DNA from: Lethocerus indicus
Lineage: Eukaryota > Arthropoda > Insecta > Hemiptera > Belostomatidae
DNA length: 64,000 bases
Assembly (NCBI GenBank): GCA_019843655.1
Contig: JACDQD010000001.1
Span: 45,539,659-45,603,658, forward strand
Direction of reading: 5' to 3'
Each line of letters starts with the position of its first letter. Within the stretch, counting starts at the first letter, position 1. The notes below the pieces were generated by a model that saw only the letters and a list, made by a program, of their open reading frames with translations, did not search any database and was not told the origin of the DNA. Shown one piece after another: positions 1 to 12,700 of the stretch. Position numbers and translations under genes: made by a program.

Positions 1-1756
1 GTTTTTCCTCCCTCCGCGGTTCCGACGTGAAAACTCTTCGGGTAATTTTCCAAGCTACGACCGCGCTCATTTTCCGGGAAATCGATCGAGAAAAATCCGA
101 CCCGTGGTACTATTTCCAACAGCGGAGTCGCGTAAGGGTTTCGGCCTCGAAAATAAATCCGGAGATCCGAACGCGGTGATAAATGGTTTGAGCGTCCTCT
201 CTAGCTTTTACGACCGCGATAACTTCTCGGCGCCGCATTTTTATCCCGGAGAAAACCGGATATTTCATTCGGGCAACCCAAATTCAAAGATATGCTGTAT
301 GAATAAGAAGTGAAATTTTTTTACACATCATCGCCGTTTGTTCGCGCTCAGCATAGCCGGCTTTTTTCGGCTTTGTCGGTTCTGAGATTTTAGTTTCGGT
401 TACTGCTGGGCAATGCTTATTCGATATTTTGTTGGTGAACATTATTGTTTCAAAGCTAACCGGGAATTCAGATGGGAAGACGTTTAAAAAACATATCCAT
501 AAATTGTAATTATGCAATTATAAGCGTGTTACTGCGAACAAAATAATTATAAAATGATTTTAATTCTCTTAGTAATCCTTATAACAAATGATAAGGATTA
601 TTCTTCATAATAATAAAGCATAATATTTAGTCAACTCAAAAATAATGATATCCAAAATGAAAAAGGGCTTTTGTATTTACAAAGATTCAATGAAAAACTA
701 AAATGTCTACATCATGCTGCAGTATTACTGCTCCGCCTATATACTGCTATAAGGTTGGAAAGTGTAGTTAAAAAATAACCTTTATCCAAATATAAATCAC
801 AATATTTGCCTGTAAATATTTGACAGTTTCTTATAATTAAAGGACGCAGTTCTTTCCATTTGCCCGTACCCGTTTCACCGGGTTCGGAACTCAAACTTTT
901 CTCCGGGGTTTCACTTATAAGGTATTTTTAATTGCAGCCTCTCAGATGTGGGCTACCGGCAACTCCTACATGCGTTGCTTTCCCATACCTGGTCGACTGT
1001 ACGAAGGATAATGAAAGAAAGTTTGGTTATTACGGTTTTTTAGAAAAAAGGAAGCCTCATAAAGTTCAACATATTGTATTTTATGTTACCATCAACTATG
1101 TTATTATCAACAAGTCGGTTTTCCAACATAGTTTACTCTGAGTGAAAAATTTGGTATGATTGTGCACTTCCAGAGGGATTAATTTCTGTAACATTTCAAT
1201 TGTTTCTGTCAACTCACCTTGGCTTTACATTGTTATTGATCCCGCATGAATATCGGGGTCAGAATTAATTATTATTAACCAATAAAACTTTAGTCGAAGA
1301 TCGTGGAAAAATAATTTACGAAAGCGGATTAAAATACAATTTTTATATACCGAATAGAAAGCCGGGTTTGAGGCAACTGTGCCTTTCGTTCTCGTAGCCG
1401 TCATAAATACACCGACGTTACTTTTCCTCCGTTTGAAACATTTGTCATGACTATGATTCTGCAGACCTAATGACCTAGTATTTTCTGTATTCCTTTTTAC
1501 CAACTCAGTTCGCTCGACTCCGAGTGATCTTGGACGATTAAACAATGAAAGTAGAACATATTTTATATTACGATTTAACGATTTTCAAGGCTTTAAATGT
1601 AAATTTTATTTAAACACACCTCCGACAAGAGACCAAACGAAGTGTGCTTCGAACCCGAAATTATTTTTGTCCGTCGGAAAAATTTGCCGGATACCTTTCC
1701 AGTATCGTTCGAATAAAATAAAGGCCTCTTAACGGGAAATGGCCCCGTGATTTCTT
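1..1756. other. Intergenic or intronic, nothing recognised
   Basis: CpG-rich sequence at the left edge, AT-rich at 480-700. Short open frames on both strands (60-106 codons) lack start context, splice partners and family motifs. Confidence 0.5.
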
Positions 1757-2255
1757 TCTTGTAATGGCTGGAGCAGGAGTGCCGTCAATTGGTGGATTCT
1801 CCGTCGAAAGTTCGATTTGTATTATCAGATCGCACGGTAACTAAATATAACTCTATAAAATGGTATCATAAACTAAAAGGAAAAAAGAATTTGGCTGATA
1901 GGACGAAATAAAACTCTGTGGCCTCCGTCGTTTCGTAGCAAATTCGACCGCATCCAGTGTTCTCCGCTCCGAACCTCCTGGGCCCCGTCTTATTTTCACC
2001 CCCTTATCTTAAACACAAATTCCATTTGTGGCCGGAACAGTAGCCATCATCGTCGTATTTATAAACATTTGAAATAAAAATTTGGAAATACGAATTAATT
2101 TAAAGAGATTAGCCGATTGACCCCTGTGTACTAGTTAGAATTCAGTCCTGTGCATTGTTTCCATTATCAAATCGCATTGTCACTAAATATTATTTTAAAT
2201 ATTGTAGTAGTTATTAAAATAAAAATAAAAAATAATACGATAAGACTCGAACATT
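1757..2255 (+). repeat. Dispersed repeat B, copy 1
   Basis: Matches 6463-6846 in the same orientation across nearly 400 bp. Shared blocks: GGAGCAGGAGT, GGTGGATTCTCCGTCGA, CTGATAGGACGAAATAA, TGGGCCCC, ACACAAATTCCATT, GAACA.TAGCCATCATC, AAATTTGGAAAT and GTTAGAATTCAGT. From about 2155 a second partial unit begins (ATTATCAAATCGCATTGTCA to ATAAGACTCGA), so this copy is partly tandem. Confidence 0.75.
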
Positions 2256-5200
2256 TTCCCTAAGATTGGGGTTTAATAAGCTGCAAGTTATCGAGTCCCG
2301 GGGTCCCTAACGGTAGTTCGTGACCGATTTCGGTCGGGAGCCCCCGCCAGTCAGGAAAGTGAAAAAGCGATCAGTACTTAACTTTTTGTGGGACACAACC
2401 CGACGGTTTCGTAATCTGGAGTCGATAAAGAGGACGCCCTTTTGTGCGTCCTTTACCTCTCCCCGGACAGAACAAAAGGACCCTGCCATTGGTTCGGATC
2501 GACCGGCTCGTCGGTTTTATATAATTTCTTTATTAAAATATTCGCTTTCTCCCGGCGAAAGTCCCCCGTTCCGTTTACAACAATTCGGCATAAGTAGGAG
2601 TCCCCCGGACAGAAACATCGGCCCAAAGACTTCCACATTTTGAACCTTTAGTACAGGGATAAGAAACTACCTCAACATACATCCGTACTTGTAATGAGAA
2701 TTATTTAACCGATAATTTATCCAACATAATGTAATATTCCTATTTGGTGGGACAAAACCAATTCTTACTTTCCGGCACCAACAGCACCTATCGATCCTAG
2801 TTATTACGTAGTGTCGAAGCTCACACTAAAATTTCATAGCAGAGAAATACGTTTATAGAGCTTCGAACATATTCGATCGATTACAAATAATACGTTTTAA
2901 AGTTTAAAATTACCGGTCTGTAGTATTATGGAGCAAAATACGCTTAAACGTTGAAATTCCACGGTGGGAAAGCGGTTCGGAAGAAGCGGTTTTGTGTCGG
3001 TTGCGGGGTTCGCACGGCTCCGGCGACTTTTCCCGCGATCGGGAAAGAAAAAAGCGGAGCCATTATTTAACATCTGACTCCGATTCTCAGCCCGTTCTGA
3101 AAGACCATTCCGTCCAACTTGGCTCACCTTTTATTGGAAATGACAATAACAACAATAATTGGACACTCGTTTCGGCCGTTCGGAATATCATCGCTCGTGC
3201 CAAAATTGCCTGCGATAAATGTACAATATGTACAAGAAAGGCGTACTGTTTGACTTGGTCTAATTTTACATCGACGTCTAATTCCGGATGTAGGCTGGTG
3301 CTGCTAACGTGAACTGGACCCATACACAACGACCGGTCGGTGGGGACCCCGACAGATTTTTCCAGCTGTTCGTCACTGTACACTCCTCGGCAAAATCACT
3401 TTAGATGTATCGTGACCTATATTTTTCTTTCCTTCCCAAGTAAGGCTTACTGTTAACGCCTCAGTACTCGGTTTGGTTTTAGATCGACGCGTAATTCTGC
3501 ATGTAGACCGGTGCAGTTAGCGTGAGCTGGGACACTGGGGTCGGACCCTCGGCCCGAACTGGAAAACATTCATTTTTCTCTTCTTTTTTCCTGTCGGGTT
3601 CGACGCCCGTTCGAAACGAATCCGGGTCGCTCCCAAGAGCTGGATCCTCGCCGAGATTAACGCGGTTCCAACAAACAACAAACGCCCAATTAGACAAAAA
3701 CAACAACCGGTAACAATAAGGGGCATGTTTCTGTGAACAAAAATCTCTGTCTTGTATTCTGAAAAGAGGGAACTGTGTAACATCAGTTTATTACAGTAGG
3801 CTTTCTCGTGTCTTTCTCTGCCCCCCTCTTGGGGCCGATGTTATAACGCTATAATGGGCGAACACGATTGCCTTAATGTGTCCGGGCGAGAGGTCGGTTG
3901 TTCTCAGACTCCTTTCACCAATATCAATAGACGAACGATACTTTTGACAGCCTACATCTGCTTATATACATATATAAAAGTGAAATCCCTCAATGTCAGG
4001 GAAACCAATTTGGCAAAATTCGGTCTTAGGTTGTACCATCGTGCGAAATTTTATTTTTTGGATACTCTGAAACATGAAATTTTATCTATAGTTTTAATTT
4101 TAACACGTCATAAAAATTGACCAGGGTGTATGAATACAATTTTGTAGACTTTTACTGTTAACTAACTGAAATATTTGTTCGGAATTGGTTTCCGATAAAA
4201 TACTCTTTACGGTTCCTAGCTTGGCCCCGGAAACACTGAATGAGAAGTCGCCAAATGAATAATGGGTATTAATTCTTCTAATAGGATCTACTGTTTCTCG
4301 TAAATATATTGTTTAAACTGTTTATTTAATTTCACAGAAATTATAATTTCTCAGGACATTTGTGTTTGGAAAAACATTCCAGACAGAACAGCCTTAATAT
4401 GACTCATAACGTTATTATGAAAACTAATTTCCCACGATTTTCTTTTTAAAATAACCCCAGAAGGAAACACAGTCTGGCACTTACCTTGACATGAAGATTA
4501 AATGACCATTAGTCGAGAAGATACGAAGTAAAGATCGTTAAAAATAAACGGGACTGGAAATGACACGAACTTGATTCGAGCTTAATCTAAAACAGCAAAA
4601 TCAGAATTACGATCGGTAAACTATTGTTTTTATAAACCCGATGCTGTGAACTTCCAGTACCCCCCGACTTAGCGTTAAACTTAGTGGGTGGTTCGTATCC
4701 GCCCGTATACCGTGTTAGTCTTAAGTAGGGATCGATCGGTGATCAATATGCGCCCATTGCCTGCGGTAGCAATGGCCGAATGGTGGTTTCAGTCTGTACG
4801 CCAAATCGGAGAATCCAACACTGCCGAGTCGCATGACAAAGTGGTTCCATAAAGTTTCCCCCTTATCAAAAAGAAAAATAACAGGAATATCACTCTCTAG
4901 CCTGGTATGGACCTGTCTGAGGTCATCGTTCATACAGGAACGTGACTCGTCCCTACGCGCCACTCGCTTCCATTCTCCAACCAGGTCGACGTATAATTTA
5001 GATTTAAAGGAAAATCGTATATCTCGCAAATACGACTGGTCTTTCCTTCTTGAGCGAGTTTCGGCCTTTCGAGATAATTTTGGCCGAGCGGAAAACTCGA
5101 AAGAGCGCTTCGACACAAGTATCGAGGTTGACACGACTCCGGCTTTCCCCCGGAAAATTTTGACTAAGGATATCTGAGACTGGGAAAAATGAGTGAAAGC

Positions 5201-6462
5201 GGGATAATGCACTTCAGTTCAGTACTTAACGCGAAAAGAGTTTTCATTCTGAACGCGGTTAGAATTGAAACCGGGCCTAATTTTAGTCCGACCGTCCGAA
5301 AATTCGAATTGAAACTTCATGTATTTTTCATATTATTCTAGATTGTTTAAATCATGAGGGCACTTCCTTTTCAGGCATCTGTGGTGAACGTTCGGGATGT
5401 CAGGACATAGTAGGACTAGAATAGTGTGTGATTCGGGAGTGGAATTTGTTATATTTTTGTATGGCAAGGTTATATTTTGGCGTAGAGGTCACCGTCATCA
5501 TAAATATTCTAGACCGAAATTTGGTAATAAACCTTTTTTCTATATCATGGTAAAATAAATGTTTACGAACCGAGTCCAGATTCGAGTCCCCGGTCGGTCT
5601 GTCAGGGCGCCTTTCTGAAGTCCGGGGTGGGGTATTTCACCTTTTCAAGTTTTGCTTTTTAAAAACCGAACCTAAGGAGCGGGACAATTAGGCCCGGCAC
5701 AAACAGAGCGTTACGTCGACTTTTCCCCGCCGACCAGCCAGCTCATTGCAGCCGCTTCTGTTCCACTGTCCTTTATAACGTGTTTTTTTGTCGCATCTCT
5801 CTCTCTTAAATACTTATGGGAAGTTAGCAGCTATATCTCGTACCCAAAGTATTGAGCCAAATAATGACTCGCATTCTGTCCGTGATTGGGTTTTCTGTAG
5901 TAGAACGTGGCAAAGGTTTAGTGTACGCGTTCAAAATACAGAAATACTTGTCGAGTAGCCAGTACAGGCGGTTTGTAATAAGAGGAGGAAAAAATAATAG
6001 AAAATTAATTACCATAGCATTTTAATGAGACAAATTAAGCCTCAGCGTATTATTGATGTCTTCATAGTTTTTGGCATAATGGATAGAATAAAATATGTGA
6101 AAATTGTGCTCCGAATGAACCTTCGGTGTTTGTAACACCGGCATCGAATTCCTTTTGATTGCCGAACGAACGCTCGAGCAAACGAATCGGTCACAGTAAT
6201 TAAGAAATGGCTAATCGTATTTTGGGAGGGTAATTAATTAAAACATCGTCTTAGCGATTAAGGCCAGCAGATTCCACCGTCGTGAAAGGCCTATTAAGGC
6301 TAAAACATAATAGAAACATAAATCGCCAATAAAAGTACGTGTCTTCTAAATTAATACTGTCATTACCTAGAAAATTCCATCAGTACCAAAATTCTCCGTT
6401 CCAAGCTCCCGGACCAAGGGCGAACTTACGCATCTAAAATTATGCTTCAATACTTAGTAAGG
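2256..6462. other. Intergenic or intronic, nothing recognised
   Basis: CpG-rich unique-looking DNA. Overlapping open frames on both strands at 4721-5212 and 3479-3783 are what GC-rich non-coding DNA produces by chance. No RNA gene was identified. Confidence 0.45.
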
Positions 6463-6843
6463 AGCAGGAGTACCATAATGGGTGGATTCTCCGTCGATTT
6501 GTATTATCAAATTGCACTGAATATGAATAAATTTTAATAATTGTAGCCGTAACGTAAAATAAAAAGAAAAAATACTAGCCTGATAGGACGAAATAACTCA
6601 GTGACCTCTAAATGACCTCTGTCATTCCCTCGCTAATTCGACCCTATCCAAACTCCTCCGCTTCGAACGCCATGGGCCCCATCGTATTTTCACGACACTT
6701 ATGCACAAATTCCATTCATGGCTAGAACATTAGCCATCATCATTGTAATTATAAACAATCGAAATACAAATTTGGAAATGCGAATTATTTTATGAGAATA
6801 GCAAATTGACTCCTGTTTACTCGTTAGAATTCAGTTGTGTTCT

Positions 6844-6846
<3 letters not shown>
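6463..6846 (+). repeat. Dispersed repeat B, copy 2
   Basis: Second copy of the 1.76-kb repeat, with small indels, ending directly at the (TA)n array at 6847. No open frame spans both copies, so it is probably a non-autonomous element or an old duplication. Confidence 0.75.

Positions 6847-6882
<36 letters not shown>
6847..6882. repeat. (TA)n microsatellite
   Basis: About 18 TA units, abutting the end of repeat B copy 2. Confidence 0.95.
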
Positions 6883-6888
<6 letters not shown>

Positions 6889-6889
6889 T

Positions 6890-8200
6890 TTATAATCACT
6901 CATTCATCCATCCAGTACTCACACAGGTTGACGTTTCCTTTATAATTAATTAGGCTCTTCCGTCGCGTTTCTTCAACGAAGAGTAGGCTCATGAGCAATC
7001 CCTCTCGTCCGACGATCCGTTCCGGTGCAAATGGCCTCAATTCCGGAACGTACATTGAATTTTTATTTTCCCCATTCCGCTCTATTAAACCTGTATTTTC
7101 TCTATCATTCTCTCCATCCGATCGCTTAATTACGTAAGAGCTTTTTGAGCAAGACCCCCCTCCTGAGCTAATCCTCGCGCTGCGATCGAACAGGTGTAAG
7201 TTCTACATAATGCTTAAACAATTTTGTAATGTACTGTTAATTACTCAACATAGTTTATCCGTGTCTACCATATTGATAAGTGTATTTCGTCGCTCGAATA
7301 TCCCCAACGGAGAACCCAGAGCTCGAAACGTTTTCGCGAGTGGAATAACCCTCAAACCGAGCGGCAAATCGGAATGGACTTGAGTTCAAAGAGTCATGCA
7401 TATTTCCAACAGTTTTTCATTCCTTACACCTCTATATAAAAACCGAAGAAATATTCAATGGTCCCCGATCAATTCAATGGTGAAGCTCAGAAATTATAGC
7501 ATCGGTTTTGCTATCATACTCGTATATGTCCGGTTCTTTAAAATGAAGGTACGAACTAATTTACTTCGTCTACATCGTGGGCTCGTCCTCGCCGTCGGTT
7601 CATCCCCACGAATCTTCATTAGAGCAAAGCGCCCTATCGGAGGCATTTTACCGACTCAGAAACGCAGGTTCTGCATTTCAAAACTTATCCGGAAGACGAA
7701 ACAAAACTGACACGACTACATCCCGAGATAGTGGATCGCTGGAAAAAAAGCCTTCTTGCGAGTAGTCCGAGTGCTTAGAAGTGTTGTCGTACGAGCGTCT
7801 CGGGCTCAAAGAGCGTTCTATGTGCTATAATATCTTCTGGTTTCATCGCAGCACGTGATACCATTCGTCCGAATCCCCGAAGCCGTATTGGGCATCGGTC
7901 GATCCGTACCCATGTTACGAATTGGCCACTCGGGTGGTGGGACGGTCGTGAGGGAGGTCAGGCGGGGCACGAATCGCCCGCGCCTAGTTTTCGAATCGAA
8001 TTAGCGCTGGCGCAAGCCTTAGAGCGCTATTAGAGTCTTCAATTATAATTCCGAGCGCGCATTTTACGATGCGTGCCCGGGTGCATTCTAAACGGACGGT
8101 TTCTGTTCCGTGCCACGGTATAATCGGCAACGCGGACTCGTAAAACACGAATGATCATTTTTATAGTCTACAACATTAGAATGTACAATTGTCAGTTGCC
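6890..8200. other. Intergenic or intronic, nothing recognised
   Basis: CpG-rich sequence between the (TA)n array and the 8.3-kb repeat cluster. The frame at 7396-7710 has no recognisable motif. Confidence 0.45.
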
Positions 8201-8209
8201 ACTCGTGTT

Positions 8210-8256
8210 TTTGGTCCATTTCTCCACCGATGTAGGCATAGCGCCATCATCAGTAA
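8210..8256 (+). repeat. Diverged family-A core beside the 8.3-kb inverted arm
   Basis: TTGGTCCATTTCTCCACCGA then GCGCCATCATCAGTAAC follows the block order GGTC / ACCG / GCCATCTTCAGTAG. It lies just upstream of the left arm at 8314. Confidence 0.45.
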
Positions 8257-8313
8257 CGAAATCCGTGCTGATATTCTCAGGCGCGTTGAGGGCCTCTCTT
8301 TTTCCTTTTATAA

Positions 8314-8418
8314 GCTTCTCAATCGGAGAAAATATAGAATTGACTATTAATCCGTCGAATTTATTAAGTTATAGTCCGAGTAAGAAAAAAGGGTAAAACC
8401 TGCCGAAGGCGCTAAGAA
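8314..8418 (+). repeat. Left arm of a diverged inverted repeat pair
   Basis: GCTTCTCAATCGG, GAATTTATTAAGTTATAGTC, CGAGTAAGAAAAAAGGGT and TGCCGAAGGCG recur in reverse complement, in the same order, at 9627-9772. The arms enclose about 1.2 kb that includes the minus-oriented family-A element. Confidence 0.7.
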
Positions 8419-8424
8419 TTTTAA

Positions 8425-8646
8425 TTTAAGGCGCTGGTTTATCGGTGCAAGTGCACCCAACGAACTTTAGTTAAGTGCATACCAGATAGGCTTCCTGTCA
8501 TATATTTGGAAGTCAGAACCTAATAAATGTGACCAGTTGTGTGATCAAATATATATTTGACCGTTAAGCGACAAAGACTTAAACCGATTAGCAAAATGCT
8601 TCCCAACCTAAATAAGACAAACAACATCCCCAAAAAACACAATAAC

Positions 8647-8711
<65 letters not shown>

Positions 8712-8930
8712 GACAAACAGACAACCAACACAGTACAAGTGACAGTGACAGTGCAGTGAGGATGCCCGAAAACATCCAATGTGCCAAAGTGACTAACACC
8801 TCTACTGAAGATGTCGAGCAGCCGAAACCGTTCTAGCAAAAGACCAAACCAGCGAGAGGAGGTGTGTCTGTCTCCTACGAAATCTACGGTATTCCAACCA
8901 CTTGCAGACCACAAAACAGGTATTCTAAAA
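8425..8930 (-). mobile_element. Family-A interspersed repeat, near full length, minus orientation
   Basis: The best-preserved copy in the CpG-rich zone. On the plus strand it reads GGTTTATCGGTGCAAGTGC, ACCAGATAGGCTTCCTGTCA, TGTGATCAAATATATATTTG, TCCCAACCTAAATAAGACAA, a (CA)n(TA)n array (8650-8710), GTGCCAAAGTGACTAACACC, CTACTGAAGATG, AGCAGCCGAAACCG, TAGCAAAAGACCAAACCAGC and finally ACCACAAAACAGGTATTCTA. Several frames appear open here only because of the microsatellite. Confidence 0.8.
8650..8710. repeat. (CA)n(TA)n compound microsatellite inside family A
   Basis: About 15 CA units followed by 15 TA units. The same position of the family carries TG/TA tracts in the 35.6-36.3 kb copy. Confidence 0.95.
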
Positions 8931-9626
8931 TTGTTTAAAATGTTACTTAATACACGTATAAAAAGACCAGTCTAACCCGACACCCATGCTAACGTTATTA
9001 TTTATTAAATTTAATAATTGTAATTTAGAGTCGACCTTCTCGTTCCCTGAGAAATGGGCACGATGTGTTCCAAATGCCGCGACAGGTTGCGTCGAGGAAA
9101 GTTTTCCAGGTGTTGTATTAAGTGGAGTCAACGAACTCCGCATTCTGCGCATACCGAGCGGACGCAGTCGAAAGCTAATTGGCCGCAAGATACAAATTTA
9201 ACAAACTATCAATACCCGGCAAACCGGTCAGACGAGAGAATGTACTAAAAAATAAATAAACATTTTCTGGAAGGTACGTCGGTTATGAAACGCCATACTA
9301 TCTCCAGACATCTAAACATACCAGAAAAATAGAAAAATTAATAAAACAAATTTTATAAAAAGGAGGAAAGGTGTTCTCTTCCATTATGCTCTATTCGTTA
9401 TTAGTGCTACTTTATCATCAGTAGCCTTGTACAGGGCCAATAATAATAATAATAATACATAATTATAATCTCCTTGTACAGTTGTGGCAATAAAACAGTT
9501 AAGAAAATGATTATCTATGAAAGGAATTTACAGAATTTTATCGAAAAATTAATGACAGCCAATAATCCCAGTCGGTTGTGGAGAAATGTGAGAACGCGAT
9601 AGTTCGATGCGTAAAAATGTTCTCAT
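8931..9626. other. Spacer inside the 8.3-9.8 kb inverted arms
   Basis: AT-rich with a short (AAT)n run at 9440-9455. The open frames at 8943-9248 on both strands overlap one another and resemble no known protein. Confidence 0.4.
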
Positions 9627-9772
9627 CGCCTTCGGCAAGTGACAATTACCTCTCAGGGTACATGTTAACATTTCGAAAGCCTTTAACCCTTTTTTTCTTA
9701 CCCGGACTATAGTTTAGTAAATTCAACCGATTAACAGCCAACAAGATATGATATTTTATCCGATTGAGAAGC
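9627..9772 (-). repeat. Right arm of the diverged inverted repeat pair
   Basis: The complement reads GCTTCTCAATCGGATAAAAT, GAATTTACTAAACTATAGTC, CGGGTAAGAAAAAAAGGGTT and TTGCCGAAGGCG. It carries about 40 bp not present in the left arm. Confidence 0.7.
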
Positions 9773-12700
9773 CCCCAAAGAGGGAAAAACCCAGTCTCCG
9801 GCATCATTTTACACGCCCGTAGACGGCAGTTTTATCGCCTTATTATTCTCCGGAATAAATGGAATCTTTCGCGGGTCTAAAGCAATTAGGCGGTCCGTCC
9901 GAATCCGAGTATAGTGAATAGAATGACCGTGAAAGCACCATAGATAGACCGCGGCCGTCGCCAAACAACTCGAGTTCGAGTTTAGAGTTGAGCGAGCCGG
10001 AAAATTGTCCGCTTACAATTACGGCAGAATGCGGTCGAATACGGTATATACTTGCTGTCCCGTGCAGGTCCTGTGTAGGGGGTGGGGGTGAGGGTGCGCA
10101 TTGGCGTTGTCGTCGCTGACTTTCATTAGGTGAAAATATTTTTTTTTTTTAATATACCGGAATGGTCGACTTTCCTGGGCGGGCCCCCTCCCCTCGGAGC
10201 GCTTTCTCTTTCGGCAAATTCAAGTTCGAACTCGTCTCCGGAACCGACCGCGGTGTAAAAAAAAGATTGGATAGAGGTCATTTCGCTTGTTTCGGCATTA
10301 TATCCCCGGCTAATTTAAATACCTTATCCGGTCGATCTTTTCGACGCTCGAGAATTCATAATCGAATAAGGAGCGTTTTGTTCGGTCCTAACGGTTTCGA
10401 TTTTTCGCCAATGTCGGTAGTTTTCATTAGCGACGAGTTTTTTTCATTCCTCGACTTTTTTTGCAAAAAAATGCGTGTTGTAATTATTTTTCGTACCCTC
10501 TCGGTACGAACTCTGTCTGGTCTGTAAAAGCGGCTGTGACTAACCCGTAATGGGTTTCGCCATCTTCGGTAGGAGAAAAATTTAGGTAGATTAATTGAGC
10601 TTTCTCCGATGAACCGTGCAGTTCCGTGGGAATTAACACTTTCCCTAAATTGTTTTTTCTATTCCGACATCGATCGGTATAAATCTGAGATATAATTTCA
10701 ATTCAACTGTTTAGATTGCGCTTGTTATACTATTTTAGATTTATACATTTTTTCGCTTTTTATTATTTAATGCCGCCTCGAGGTGTGTTCCTTAGGTGGG
10801 ACGTGGAAAAACTCCGGCCAACGCCTCAGGTTGTAACAACATTTGTTTGGTATCAAACGTGCACACGTGGTAGGTTTGAAATATACTCTCATGTCGCCAC
10901 CGGCCTCCTTGCGGGCGGCACAAAAAAACCGAAACCACCGGAAAGAGTGACGATACGGCCACATCGATGATGCCAAGTGACCGGTCAGAGTCCAGCCAAC
11001 GATGCATTGGCTCAATGAGCTAATGAGTCATCCCGGCTTCGACAAGGTCCGCCAGACAGTAACTCGGCAATTAGGGTCGGGACTGTTACGTCAGAACGGT
11101 TATTGGTATTGGTGCGGACCTTGAAGTACCGGGGGAGCCTGTGCGGTCGTCGCCACCGCAACGGCGGGGCGACACGTAATGCGTTACATATTGCTCCGAA
11201 TCCTATAAAAGAATTTTCTGGCCGACCACGGTGAAAGTCCCAACCGACGAAACACGTTTTATTCTAGCCGCCTAATGAAAATATCGCCGGCTTGGAATAT
11301 CGTCAGAAATCGAACGCCGAACATTCCAGACCGATCCGTCTCGCGTGTAATATTGCGGCGTTGCGAATGTATTAAAAATTGATACTGCGTTAATTAGTAC
11401 CGCTGTACAATCTGAAATCTCGAATGATATACTGACGGAACGCTACAGGCAAAGGTGGGAGGCCGACTCCGGTCTCCGTGCCTGCAAATTCTACCGACGA
11501 CGGGAAGAAGTTAGAAGAGAGGCGCGGGGTCGATGATAAAAATATTTCCGATAGGTTTCGAGCGGCTGTTTGCACTGGAATAGTCGTCCTTCGGCTGGGC
11601 CTTAAATTGGGTCGCATACCGAGTTGTTAGCCGGGACCGGATAAATTTCACTTAGGCTCGGGAGTTGCGACAACCCGAACTTTCTAGATTTTAAGTCTCA
11701 CACCGATTCTCGGGGCTTAGGATAATTCTAGATAAAATGCTGCGCCTTCGGGTGGCAGAGGGACAACGTGCGTTTTCACTACGTTCCAAGAGTGAAAGTC
11801 CGAAGACGAAAGGTGTTAACCGTAACCGGTCTAGGAATAGAAGGTTGACAAATTAGTATTAGACCTTATGTAGTCGACCGACTTAGAAATTCCGACCGAA
11901 TAAAACTGTCTCCGCCTCTGCCCTGACTATGGTCTCCGGTTGAACTGATCTTTGAAATACCGCTTTAAAACTTACTTACTAACAGTGTACTAATAACAGG
12001 TTATAGGGTAGTAATAAGTATTTCAGTAAGCCATTTGCCAATGACAGATCAACGAAATTCCTTATGCGCGACGATACAAGATGGTTTTCTTTGGAAATAT
12101 GTGTGAAGTTAATTAAATGACGCATTAAAAAAATTAGTTATTTGTTTGTGCTAACGAATGAAATCGAATCTGTCTGGTCTCACTCCCAGCTAGCATGGTG
12201 AATAGTTCGCTCCAATTTTAACTACTGATTCATCCGACGAACAGTTCAAACGAGTGAATAATTCCCGAATGAAATCGGAAATAGAAGTAAAGATCTTAAA
12301 ATTATGCTAAGAGCTTAAAAAGCTACTGTATTTCTACAAATCCCTCCAGGGTAGCATATTTATGATTATTGCGCAATAAGAAAGAATTGGAAATAAAAAT
12401 TCCAACCGCTCTTTAAAAGTCCCATAACTGAAATTTATCGTCTTCGAATGATACTGACGAAACTGACCAAGATTGGGGGCCGAACAAACCGACGACTACG
12501 TCATATATAATCTAAAAAAATTACTATGACAATCAAAGCCTGATTTTAAACTATGCAATCTGGTTTATGAAGCAAGAATGTAATCAGAAACTCGATGGCA
12601 GGCGATGGGCTTAAGTAGTATTTATTAGTTGCTCAAATTTATTACCTTGCTCAAAGTTTCTGTATACTGAAACAACAAAAGAAAAATACTGAAAAGCATA

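Noticed and set aside
4721..5212. 163-codon open frame on the minus strand with long frames opposite
   Set aside because: Three overlapping frames on both strands in CpG-rich DNA, no family motif, no splice-consistent partner exon. Best explained by low stop-codon density.
8588..8914. Frames crossing the 8.65-kb microsatellite
   Set aside because: They translate CA/TA repeats into alternating His/Thr, Tyr/Ile and Cys/Val runs; a repeat artefact.
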